Shown in pieces: positions 34,909 through 43,270 of a stretch of DNA of 64,000 nt (its first letter is position 1; each line of letters starts with the position of its first letter). The stretch spans positions 7,502,001 through 7,566,000 of the forward strand of contig JAWPMV010000001.1 of the NCBI GenBank assembly GCA_033391075.1, read 5' to 3'. Origin of the DNA: Bacteroidia bacterium (lineage in GTDB: Bacteria; Bacteroidota; Bacteroidia; J057). The notes below the pieces were generated by a model. It saw only the letters and a list, made by a program, of their open reading frames with translations, ran no database searches and had not been told where the DNA came from. A program made the translations under genes and the position numbers.

Positions 34909-37900
34909 ATGAACAAATTCCTACACTTCCTCGTCCTCTTTTTTTTATGCAGCCTCAGCTATGGTCAATATGTCGGCCTGGATTGGGGATATGCCCTGGA
35001 TAATCAACAATACACGACTGGAACAGCTATTCAGGCCGACCAGGCAGGCAATACTTTTATCGCTGGGCTTTATGAAGGAAACCTCGACCTGGATCCCGGA
35101 CCGGGAACCCATATAGTCAATTCCGGATCAGGATTTACTTCCTTATTTATCAAAAAAGTGGATGCCTCAGGAAATTTTCTCTGGGGGCATAATTTTGATC
35201 TCGGACTTTTTACAGATTCTTTAGCAGGGAAGAGTATCGGAATAAATGGAAACGGAGATCTCTACCTTACCGGCCTTTTTAGTGGTACAGTGGATTTTGA
35301 TCCAGGCCCGAATACTTTCAACCTTACGGCAAATAATACCAATTGGGGCGACTTTTTTGTTCTAAAGCTGGATGGGAATGGCAATTTTTTATGGGCAAAG
35401 AACTTCGGAGGAACAGATTATAGCGAGCGGGCAAGCCTAAACGTTGATGCTTCAGACAATGTGATTCTGGCAGGCTATTTCTACGGAACTATAGATTTCG
35501 ATCCGGGGGCAGGTTCTAGCGTCTTGAATGCGGGCAATAATGGCAAATTTTTTATTCAAAAGTTGGATAGTAATGGGGATTTTCAATGGGTAAAAGAAAT
35601 TGGGAATGGGAGTTATAATAGTTTGGGAGGATTTCAAATGGATTCCCAAGACAATCTTTTCTTATCTGGAAGGTTTAGTGGAACTCTTGATTTGGATCCT
35701 GGTGCGGGGACTTCTAATGTAGTTAGTCTGGGAAATGGAGCGGATGTCTTTGTTCTAAAACTTGATAACGCAGGAGATTTTGTTTGGGGAGTAAATGCTG
35801 TGTCGGGAGGAAGCCCCTGGGGAACCAATACCCTGGACGTAGATCAGGCGGGCGTTGTCTATCTTGCAGGAGATTTTCAGGGAAGCCCGGATTTTGATCC
35901 GGGAACAGGCGTTTTTACTATGACTTCCTCTAGCAATGGTAGCCGCAATGACGGTTATCTGCTAAAGCTAGACAATCAGGGAGCTTTTGTCTGGGCGAAA
36001 CAATTTAGCGGAGTATCTATTCCTGGTAACAATAGCTATGTCAATCCGCAAATCATCCGGCTAGACCAATCCGGCCAAGCCTATATGTTTGGGTATTATC
36101 AGGGGACGATCGATTTTGATCCCGGACCGGGAAGTACAAATCTCACTCCTCCAAACCGGTCAAGCTTTTTTATTGTTAAATTGAATCAGAGCGGAGACCT
36201 TAACTGGGCCTTAAGCCTTGATTCTGATGCTTACAACCTTATTCGTGATGTAAGCATTGATACCCAGGATAATATTTATGTAAGTGGAGGCTTTTTCCAA
36301 AGCCTGGACATTGATCCGGGGCAGGGGAGCTTTACCCTGAATAACAGTGGAAATACTTCTATGTTTGCCTTCAAATGGACCCAGGATTCCTGTTCCAATC
36401 TTGCTGCAATTATTGATAGTGTGGCGGATGTAACTTGTGGAGGAACAGGCTTTGCATCAGGCTATGCTTCGGGGGGAACAGCTCCCTATATGTATTCCTG
36501 GAATAATACTCCTGCGAGTACAGATACCTTTGCAAATTTCACTACTGCAGGGACCTATGAGTTTACCGTTACTGATGCGAGCGGATGTAGCAGAACTTCC
36601 AATATTTTGGTAAATGGACCTACCAGCCAAAATGGGCTGGATTTGGTCGTCAATATTACTTCTACTCCCTTCCGAACAGGTTTTCCTGCCACGATTTGGA
36701 TAGACGCATTCAATGATGGATGTCAGCCCGTAACGGGAGAAGTGGTACTTGTACTCGATCCATTCTTAAGCTATAATTCTTCTTCGCCTCCTCCGGATAC
36801 AATCATCGGAGATAGCCTGATCTGGTATGTCAGTAATATGAATTTTGACAGTCCGCATTTTATGGCTGCCGTAGATGTGACAGTTAGTCTGAATGCTGGC
36901 ATTGGAGATCGGATTTGTCTGGACGCAGATATCAGTCCCAAAACCAATGATACCAACACAAAAAACAATACCCGTGATTATTGCCGGGACGTAATCAATG
37001 CTTACGACCCTAATGATAAGCTAGCTTCTCCACAAGGATTGTGTGAGGAAGGATATATAGAGGCAAATGAACTCCTGACCTATACGGTACGCTTTCAAAA
37101 TACGGGAAATGCAGATGCGATCAATATTTTCATCCTCGATACCCTGGATCAGGATTTCGATATCAATAGCCTCAAAGTTGTAGGCCAAAGTCATAAGCCC
37201 ATGATCACGGAGATTCTTGCAGATCGGGTGTTGAAATTTCGCTTTGACAATATCCATCTGCCGGATAGCACCACAGATGAAAAGAATAGCCATGGCTATG
37301 TGATGTTTGAAGTAGCACCATTGGCTGGACTTCCTGTGGGGACAGAACTTACCAATACTGCCGGGATATACTTTGACTTTAACGAGCCAGTGATTACCAA
37401 TACCGTATTCAATACTATCACGGATGTTCTTCCTACTTTGGACACTTCTTATGTAAGTGCGAGCAGTTGCAACAGCTATACCCTCAATGGGAGGACTTAT
37501 ACGCAATCCGGAAGTTTCGTTCAGCAGCTATCCGGTACTGGTGCCTGCGATAGTGTAGTCATATTGAATCTTAGTCTCCAGCCGCTGGATACGAGTGTGA
37601 CCTTGATTGGCAAAACCTTGACAGCTAATGAGGGAGGTGCACATGGCCTCAATGTGAGTTACCAATGGGTGGATTGTGATAACAATAATTCGCCTATTAG
37701 CGGAGCTACCCAACAAAGCTTTACCCCTGAAGTTGATGGAAACTATGCTGTCATCATTAGTCGGGATAATTGCTCTGAAATTTCTGCCTGTACCAATGTA
37801 TCTATAGTCGGAATTGATCCGGATTTTCAATCACAAGTGAAGTACTATCCCAATCCTTCGCAGGGAAGGGTAGAGGTGGAATTGGGAAGCCTGTACCAGG

Positions 37901-38064
37901 AAATCAATATGAATGTACTCAATGCTTTGGGACAAAAGCTGATGAGTGAGACATATAGGGCTGAAAGTACGCTGACCCTTGATCTACCACAACCTAAAGG
38001 AATTTATTTTGTGCAAATTGAAGCGGATGGGAAGCAGGCGGTGATAAAAATCATAAGAAATTAA
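34909..38064 (+). CDS. Giant secreted protein: 7 DxDPG repeats and T9SS tail (paralogue 3)
   Basis: The ATG at 34909 is preferred because the signal peptide starts there (NKFLHFLVLFFLCSLSYG); a frame to 34864 would add 15 residues. The product has 1051 residues and the same domain order: seven repeats with DLDPGPG, DFDPGPN, DFDPGAG, DLDPGAG, DFDPGTG, DFDPGPG and DIDPGQG, an SprB-like domain (APYMYSWNNTP), a DUF7619-like domain, and a T9SS sorting domain (KYYPNPSQGRVEVELG). The middle-to-late region is nearly identical in DNA to paralogue 1. A strong terminator follows the stop, consistent with the end of the cluster transcript. Confidence 0.92.
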   Translation: MNKFLHFLVLFFLCSLSYGQYVGLDWGYALDNQQYTTGTAIQADQAGNTFIAGLYEGNLDLDPGPGTHIVNSGSGFTSLFIKKVDASGNFLWGHNFDLGLFTDSLAGKSIGINGNGDLYLTGLFSGTVDFDPGPNTFNLTANNTNWGDFFVLKLDGNGNFLWAKNFGGTDYSERASLNVDASDNVILAGYFYGTIDFDPGAGSSVLNAGNNGKFFIQKLDSNGDFQWVKEIGNGSYNSLGGFQMDSQDNLFLSGRFSGTLDLDPGAGTSNVVSLGNGADVFVLKLDNAGDFVWGVNAVSGGSPWGTNTLDVDQAGVVYLAGDFQGSPDFDPGTGVFTMTSSSNGSRNDGYLLKLDNQGAFVWAKQFSGVSIPGNNSYVNPQIIRLDQSGQAYMFGYYQGTIDFDPGPGSTNLTPPNRSSFFIVKLNQSGDLNWALSLDSDAYNLIRDVSIDTQDNIYVSGGFFQSLDIDPGQGSFTLNNSGNTSMFAFKWTQDSCSNLAAIIDSVADVTCGGTGFASGYASGGTAPYMYSWNNTPASTDTFANFTTAGTYEFTVTDASGCSRTSNILVNGPTSQNGLDLVVNITSTPFRTGFPATIWIDAFNDGCQPVTGEVVLVLDPFLSYNSSSPPPDTIIGDSLIWYVSNMNFDSPHFMAAVDVTVSLNAGIGDRICLDADISPKTNDTNTKNNTRDYCRDVINAYDPNDKLASPQGLCEEGYIEANELLTYTVRFQNTGNADAINIFILDTLDQDFDINSLKVVGQSHKPMITEILADRVLKFRFDNIHLPDSTTDEKNSHGYVMFEVAPLAGLPVGTELTNTAGIYFDFNEPVITNTVFNTITDVLPTLDTSYVSASSCNSYTLNGRTYTQSGSFVQQLSGTGACDSVVILNLSLQPLDTSVTLIGKTLTANEGGAHGLNVSYQWVDCDNNNSPISGATQQSFTPEVDGNYAVIISRDNCSEISACTNVSIVGIDPDFQSQVKYYPNPSQGRVEVELGSLYQEINMNVLNALGQKLMSETYRAESTLTLDLPQPKGIYFVQIEADGKQAVIKIIRN
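36615..37725 (+). repeat. Near-identical block shared with paralogue 1 (copy 2)
   Basis: Counterpart of 29990-31095. The boundaries are abrupt: the upstream propeller repeats and the downstream sorting domain of the two genes share only ordinary paralogue similarity. Confidence 0.85.
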
Positions 38065-38082
38065 GAAAAAAAGATAGATCAT

Positions 38083-38113
38083 AAGGGCAGCTTTTGGGCT
38101 GCCCTTTTTTTTT
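38083..38113 (+). terminator. Terminator of the paralogue cluster
   Basis: Stem AAGGGCAGC/GCTGCCCTT with a 6-base loop and nine T, 19 bp after the stop of paralogue 3. Confidence 0.93.
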
Positions 38114-38179
38114 ACGTTTAACCAATTTAAAGAGAAGGCGTAAATTAGAGGAGATAATTACTACACACTACACTTAGCG

Positions 38180-40039
38180 ATGAAACGCCTACTACTATTA
38201 GTTACCCTATCATTCTTTTCTTTTTTCTCCTTTAGCCAAAGCCCTATAGACAGTGCTGCTCTGGATGCCTTCATGGATGGTCAGATCCAAACCCTGATGC
38301 AGGAATTGGACATCAATGGAGTGACAGTTTCTGTTGTAAAAGGGCAGGAACTTTTCTGGAGCAAGGGCTACGGATGGGCAGATGAAAAAGCAGGAATAAA
38401 AGTTGACCCTGCCGAAAGCCTGTTTCGTATGGGATCTATTTCTAAAATGTTTGTCTGGACGGCTGTCATGCAGCTCTATGAAGAAGGAAAACTAAATTTG
38501 GATGCCGATATCCGAAGCTATATCGAGGATTTTGAAATAGATGATAGCTATGAGGAAGTGATCACGATGAAGCATCTGATGAGCCATTCGGCAGGATTTG
38601 AGGACTACTACATTCAGTTATTTTCTTCTGATAGCCTTCCTCCAAATTCTCTGGGTGAAGAACTCAAAAAGCATAATCCGGGCAGGATAAGGCCGCCGGG
38701 GGTCCATTCTTCCTATTCAAATCATGGGACGGGAATGGCCGCTTATATTGTGGAAAGGATTTCAGGATTGAAATGGGAAGATTATGTACAGGAGCGGATA
38801 TTTGATCCGCTTGGGATGACGAAAAGTACCTTTGCCTATAATCTCCCCCCAAAATTTAAGCAAGCACATTCGCAGGGATATACCCATAGCGAGGGGAAAT
38901 ATAGCAGCCATTCTTTCAAAGGAGTTCCCCTTGCACCTGTAGGGATTGCTTCGACGACAGCAGAAGATATGGTGCCCTTTATGGTCGCTCACATGAATCA
39001 TGGGAAGTATGAAGAGGTAGCGCTACTCGATTCTACCACTTCCGGACTTATGCAAACTCCATTGCATGTTCATGCAGAAGGATTGAGAGGCATATGCTAT
39101 GGCTTTTTCGATCATAGCAGAAATGGCTATAAGATTGTAGGACATGGAGGAGCTACCGAATACTTCTTCAGCTATATGTTGCTCATGCCAGATGAAGATG
39201 TAGGGATTTTCATTTCGACCAATACCCAGGGAGGAGTTGATTTGATCCGGAAAGCTACAGATGCATTTTTTGATCGCTTTTACCCTAATACTACTGAGCT
39301 GAATGAAATAGAATTGTCTGAAGAAGAACTCAAGGCATTTAGTGGTTCTTATCTCAGCAACCGCAGGCCTCACAATCGCTTTACCAAAATCATAGGTTTG
39401 CTCAATACACCTACAGAAGTTTCGGTTCGAAATGGAAAGCTCTGGACAGATGGTTCGGATCCCCAGAGCTGGATACCGATCGGCCCAACTTTATTCCAGA
39501 ATAGCCAAAGCACGGCAAGACTGGCATTCGAGAAAGATGATTTGGGAGAATATGCATACATGTATATGGATGCTTCGCCTCATGTCGCTATGGAAAGGGT
39601 CAGTGGGATTGAATCCCGCTCGCTCAACATTTTCATATTGATCATGAGTTTGGGGCTGGGAATTTTTGCCCTTATCCTTTGGCTCATCAACTTCTTTCTC
39701 AAGCGATCTTATGGCCTGAGTTCAGAACGGCAATTGCCCATTGCTTCCAAATTTATTACGATGGTGAATGTCTTGCTCTTGCTAGGATTCGCCTTTGCAT
39801 TCGGACTGACTTTGGATTCCATTTTTGAAGAAGGCGTAAAAGACAGCCACTATCTCACCTTTGTGATTTCTGCGATTTTTGGACTCTTTACCCTATTTCA
39901 ATTTGTCCTTGCTTTAGGGCATTTCCGGAAAGATGTGAAAATTCGTTCGAGTATTTTCTACCTCATCCTTTCTCTGGGGATGCTGGGCTTGCTCTTTATG
40001 ATGAATTATTGGAATCTCATCGGCTTCCAATTGACCTAA
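38180..40039 (+). CDS. Class C beta-lactamase-like serine hydrolase with C-terminal membrane segments
   Basis: The 619-residue protein has a signal peptide (cut near residue 20) and a beta-lactamase/DD-peptidase-fold domain: SISK (nucleophile Ser86, Lys89) in FRMGSISKMFVWT, the YSN motif (SSYSNHGTG) and the HGG motif (VGHGGATEYFF). All three catalytic motifs are present, so activity is likely. After a short beta-rich segment, about four membrane helices lie in the last 150 residues (NIFILIMSLGLGIFALILWL and following). This architecture is seen in Bacteroidota serine hydrolases (PbpE/EstB type) of unknown substrate; peptidoglycan peptides or esters are possible. It stands alone, with terminators before and after. 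Confidence 0.9.
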   Translation: MKRLLLLVTLSFFSFFSFSQSPIDSAALDAFMDGQIQTLMQELDINGVTVSVVKGQELFWSKGYGWADEKAGIKVDPAESLFRMGSISKMFVWTAVMQLYEEGKLNLDADIRSYIEDFEIDDSYEEVITMKHLMSHSAGFEDYYIQLFSSDSLPPNSLGEELKKHNPGRIRPPGVHSSYSNHGTGMAAYIVERISGLKWEDYVQERIFDPLGMTKSTFAYNLPPKFKQAHSQGYTHSEGKYSSHSFKGVPLAPVGIASTTAEDMVPFMVAHMNHGKYEEVALLDSTTSGLMQTPLHVHAEGLRGICYGFFDHSRNGYKIVGHGGATEYFFSYMLLMPDEDVGIFISTNTQGGVDLIRKATDAFFDRFYPNTTELNEIELSEEELKAFSGSYLSNRRPHNRFTKIIGLLNTPTEVSVRNGKLWTDGSDPQSWIPIGPTLFQNSQSTARLAFEKDDLGEYAYMYMDASPHVAMERVSGIESRSLNIFILIMSLGLGIFALILWLINFFLKRSYGLSSERQLPIASKFITMVNVLLLLGFAFAFGLTLDSIFEEGVKDSHYLTFVISAIFGLFTLFQFVLALGHFRKDVKIRSSIFYLILSLGMLGLLFMMNYWNLIGFQLT

Positions 40040-40073
40040 AAGGAAAATTTAAAAGATTATTTAAAAATAATTT

Positions 40074-40103
40074 GCCTCATTTCAGGATGAGGCATTTTTT
40101 TTT
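40074..40103 (+). terminator. Rho-independent terminator of the serine hydrolase
   Basis: Stem GCCTCAT/ATGAGGC with a 6-base loop and nine T, 34 bp after the stop. Confidence 0.9.
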
Positions 40104-40170
40104 GCTTGAAATATTCAGGATAAGAAAGATTTCGTTAGAGTAACAATATCAGACCTATCTCTACTCGCCT

Positions 40171-40217
40171 ATTCTGATTATTGCAGAGGAACCTCTGTGA
40201 TTTTTCCCATTCAGAAT
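40171..40217. repeat. Short palindromic element
   Basis: ATTCTGA (40171-40177) and TCAGAAT (40211-40217) flank an inner perfect hairpin CAGAGG-AA-CCTCTG (40184-40197). It resembles common intergenic REP-like elements ending in ATTCTGA/TCAGAAT. Nothing else is seen in the 270-bp gap except an AT-rich stretch before the cytochrome gene. Confidence 0.5.
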
Positions 40218-40309
40218 GACCCAACCTATAGCTTACTGTGCAGACCTATGGATGTTGTGAATAAAACACAGTTTTCTTTTCACTAGATATACAATTAATC
40301 ACTGCACTT

Positions 40310-40921
40310 ATGAGAAAGTTGGAACTGATTGCGGCCCTTCTTTACCTATGCCTGGTATATCTCTTTACGTCTTGTGGACAGGTTTCTCCTGACCATAATT
40401 CACCCTACAGCACAGAGCCTGAAGTTTCTGATATAGAAGCTTCTATTGAGAGAGGTCGATACCTTATCACCCTTATGGATTGTAATTCATGCCATACGCC
40501 CAAAATAATGACTGAGCAAGGTCCGGTTCCTGATCCTGCTCGCATGCTTTCAGGGCATCCGGGCGATCAACCTTTTATAGGATTTGAGAAAGAGGATGCG
40601 CCAAAGGGAAATTGGCTTTTATTCAATTCGGATTTGACAACTGCCATAGGTCCTTGGGGAGTTTCTTTCTCTGCCAACCTAACGCCTGATCCCAGCGGAT
40701 TGGGGAATTGGACTTATGAACAGTTTAAAATGGCTATCACAGCGGGAAAACACAAAGGGATGGAGAATGGCAGGAGTTTATTGCCGCCCATGCCCTGGCA
40801 GTCTTATGCAGAGCTCAAGGAAGAAGATATTAGAGCGATCTTCGATTATTTACGGATCATAAAACCCATCGAAAATATCGTTCCACCTCCGATTCCCCCT
40901 GCGGATCTGACAATGAATTGA
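40310..40921 (+). CDS. Cytochrome c lipoprotein
   Basis: The 203-residue product has a lipoprotein signal (hydrophobic N-terminus and LFTSC, lipid Cys22) and one heme c site, CNSCH at residues 58-62 (DCNSCHTPK). A Met in LLPPMPWQSY near residue 163 is the likely sixth ligand. The sequence between (GPWGVSFSANLTPDPSGLGNW, YEQFKMAIT) matches the cytochrome c family that accompanies alcohol or sugar dehydrogenases and is anchored to the membrane. Electron donor and acceptor are unknown; no dehydrogenase gene is adjacent. The terminator after it overlaps the end of the convergent gene. Confidence 0.87.
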   Translation: MRKLELIAALLYLCLVYLFTSCGQVSPDHNSPYSTEPEVSDIEASIERGRYLITLMDCNSCHTPKIMTEQGPVPDPARMLSGHPGDQPFIGFEKEDAPKGNWLLFNSDLTTAIGPWGVSFSANLTPDPSGLGNWTYEQFKMAITAGKHKGMENGRSLLPPMPWQSYAELKEEDIRAIFDYLRIIKPIENIVPPPIPPADLTMN

Positions 40922-40939
40922 ACATATGAGGCTGAAGTG

Positions 40940-40972
40940 AGGCTGGGTCTTCGGACTCAGCCTTTATTTTTC
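40940..40972 (+). terminator. Terminator of the cytochrome gene
   Basis: Stem AGGCTG-G-GTC / GAC-T-CAGCCT closed by a TTCG tetraloop, then TTTATTTTT. It overlaps the stop codon of the minus-strand ceramidase-like gene. Confidence 0.9.
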
Positions 40973-42541
40973 TACTCCCAGTATCTTTTTCATCTCCCGG
41001 TATAAAATAGGCCCGGTTTCCGGCCCGAGAGAATTGACTTCTCCGTAGGGAGGATCTTCGTATCCATAGATATGTGGAGGCTCTTCATCCCATTCACTTT
41101 TGGGTATCGCATAGCCAATCATATCATTTGAGAGACCCATGACAAATTTGAACTCAGATTTCATATAACTCCTGACTGAGGGAGTTTCTATAGCGTCAAT
41201 GAGGAAATCTCTTCCCTCCGGTGCTTCGACACCTCCATTAACAATTTCGGGATATATTTCTGCGGGATGATGAAGAAATTCGGCCGGGCCCAGTCGCCAG
41301 TAAGCGAGTTCAGAGCGCATGGTCCAGAAGCTAGTGAGTCCTCTGTCGAGGACACCGAGGCTCAGCGCCAGTTTATATAAGGGATTGCTCAGCGGAAGCT
41401 CGATACTATTTGCCTTTACATAAAGAGCTGCTTCTTCAAGCCCTTCTTTCTCCCGACTTCCTGCTACCGCTTTCAGAACCAGTTCGGCAATAGCTATCCC
41501 CTGTGCCTCCGTTTTTTCATATCCGGGAGCTTTGAGGCTATCAGCAGTATGAGGATGAGGTATACTAAAGGTCGGATGGGTAGTCATCAATCCTCCTATA
41601 GATCCATTTGCGAAAATGGCTATTCCTCCCAGGCCTTCCATGACCAGAGAATCCTGATAATAAGTTCCTTTCTCCACCCCTTCCCGAATGTAGTGTGGAA
41701 AATCTGAGCTGATTAAAAGGTTTTTGTTCCAAAGAGTCTCCGGATGATTGGCCCAACTGATGAGCGTGCCAAGGGTCGTATCCTGTACTGCATCACTGAC
41801 ATGCATCACTCGTATTCCGGGATCGAGTACCAAAGGCTTGCGAGTGTCGGTTACATAAGGAATGGCTCCCTCCAGATCCTGAGAGAATTGAATGCGGGCA
41901 GCTTGCCTGTTTTCATAAGCCCTGATGATAGAATTTACCGTTTGCTCAATTACAAATTGTCGATACACCGGATCTACGCCGGATTTAGTATAGCTCTCTC
42001 CCCAAAGTCCAATCAGGTCAGGTCCTTCATGCGTATGTGTACTGGAAACAATGATGTAGTCTATCTTTAAAGAATCCTGGACTCGTTTTCTTACTTCAAT
42101 GATATCATCATTGCCATAACCTATCATGTCCAGAACCGCCCATGCAAGGACAAAATCTCCATCATCAATGACCATAGCCCTGCTCCATAAAGGATCATGA
42201 ATGCCCTGGGCCGGTCGCTGATTCTGAAATCCTGCCATCCATACTGGATCAAATTTCCCATTTCCATTTTTGTCTTCATAGCTGTCCCCATCTTCCGGAT
42301 TGTAACTGGCATCCTCGTTTTTGTCTTCCCAACTATCGGAGACAAGTGGACTAATCTCAAGGGCAGAAAAGCCAACCCTAAGTGGTTGAGGCTTTTGACT
42401 TTGATGTTGAATATCTATGCTATAGCCCGTATGTCGATCTTTGGTTTGCTGTTTAACCCAAAGAAAAGTCGTCAGGAGGAGACTTAGGAGAATCAGTACT
42501 GAGTAGATCAGCACCTTTTTCCATGTAGCAGTTTTTTTCAT
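40964..42541 (-). CDS. Neutral ceramidase-like secreted or membrane-anchored hydrolase
   Basis: The 525-residue protein has an N-terminal membrane segment at about 9-28 (uncleaved anchor or signal), then RVGFSALEISP, the usual start of neutral/alkaline ceramidase-like proteins, and the strongly conserved SSTHTHEGPD (166-175) with histidine ligands for zinc. Further His positions are in WANHPE and SSDFPHY. Unusually, an acidic insert of about 28 residues at 69-98 carries two EF-hand-like loops (DKNEDASYNPED and DKNGNGKFDP), suggesting calcium binding. True ceramide hydrolysis is not assured; the family also includes proteins of unknown substrate. It converges on the cytochrome gene, sharing the terminator region. 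Confidence 0.8.
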   Translation of the reverse strand: MKKTATWKKVLIYSVLILLSLLLTTFLWVKQQTKDRHTGYSIDIQHQSQKPQPLRVGFSALEISPLVSDSWEDKNEDASYNPEDGDSYEDKNGNGKFDPVWMAGFQNQRPAQGIHDPLWSRAMVIDDGDFVLAWAVLDMIGYGNDDIIEVRKRVQDSLKIDYIIVSSTHTHEGPDLIGLWGESYTKSGVDPVYRQFVIEQTVNSIIRAYENRQAARIQFSQDLEGAIPYVTDTRKPLVLDPGIRVMHVSDAVQDTTLGTLISWANHPETLWNKNLLISSDFPHYIREGVEKGTYYQDSLVMEGLGGIAIFANGSIGGLMTTHPTFSIPHPHTADSLKAPGYEKTEAQGIAIAELVLKAVAGSREKEGLEEAALYVKANSIELPLSNPLYKLALSLGVLDRGLTSFWTMRSELAYWRLGPAEFLHHPAEIYPEIVNGGVEAPEGRDFLIDAIETPSVRSYMKSEFKFVMGLSNDMIGYAIPKSEWDEEPPHIYGYEDPPYGEVNSLGPETGPILYREMKKILGVEK

Positions 42542-42727
42542 AGCGAGAATATAGGGATAAGTTTTCTTTTCGCTTAGAATATAGGGCTTATTCTATGTAG
42601 GGGGCAATTTTCTTGAACTATTTCCATTTGATTACATCTAGAGGCAGATGCAATGTGAAACTATTTTTTGAAGTGGAATATCCATATTTCTGCCTTAGTT
42701 TGGGGTGTATAAACAAAACATACAGCT

Positions 42728-43267
42728 ATGAAAGGAATCGTTTTTACAGAATTTTTGGAAATGGTAGAAGACAAGTTTGGTTTTGAAATCGCTGATAGCA
42801 TTGTCAGTGAATCCAAACTGGAGTCAGGGGGAGTATATACGGCTGTGGGAACTTATCATCACCGTGAAATGGTACAATTGGTAAGCAAGCTGAGTCAGAA
42901 GTCTAAAGTGCAAATCCCTGAATTGCTCAAAACCTTTGGAAGGCACCTATTTGGTCAGTTTGTAAAGGGCTACGGGCGTTTCTTTACCAAGACGCAAAAT
43001 TCCTTCGAATTTTTATCGGGAATCGAAAACTACATACATGTAGAAGTTCGCAAGCTATATCCTGATGCTGAACTCCCCAAATTTGAAGTAGGGCTGATAG
43101 GAAGAGATCATATGGAATTGATCTACAAATCAGAGCGTGGGATGGCAGATTTTGCAGAAGGATTGATCGAGGGTTGCATCGCGCACTTTGGAGAAGATAT
43201 TAGCATTAGAAGAGAAAATATAAATAGAAGCCAGGAAGTTAAATTTTTGCTGGATAGAAAAATGTAG
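42728..43267 (+). CDS. H-NOX heme-NO/O2-binding sensor
   Basis: The 179-residue protein is an H-NOX (HNOB) domain standing alone. The heme-ligating histidine is His104 in NYIHVEVRKLYPDAELPKF, and the porphyrin-propionate motif Y-x-S-x-R is present as Y133-K-S135-E-R137 (YKSERGMADFAEGLIEG). Length and N-terminus (MKGIVFTEFLEMVEDKFG) fit the family. H-NOX proteins bind NO (sometimes O2) and change the activity of a partner kinase or cyclase. The partner here is evident: a hybrid histidine kinase begins 3 bp after the stop, so both are made together. No distal-pocket Tyr prediction can be made reliably from sequence alone, but facultative/aerobic H-NOX proteins are usually NO sensors. Confidence 0.95.
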   Translation: MKGIVFTEFLEMVEDKFGFEIADSIVSESKLESGGVYTAVGTYHHREMVQLVSKLSQKSKVQIPELLKTFGRHLFGQFVKGYGRFFTKTQNSFEFLSGIENYIHVEVRKLYPDAELPKFEVGLIGRDHMELIYKSERGMADFAEGLIEGCIAHFGEDISIRRENINRSQEVKFLLDRKM

Positions 43268-43270
43268 TAT

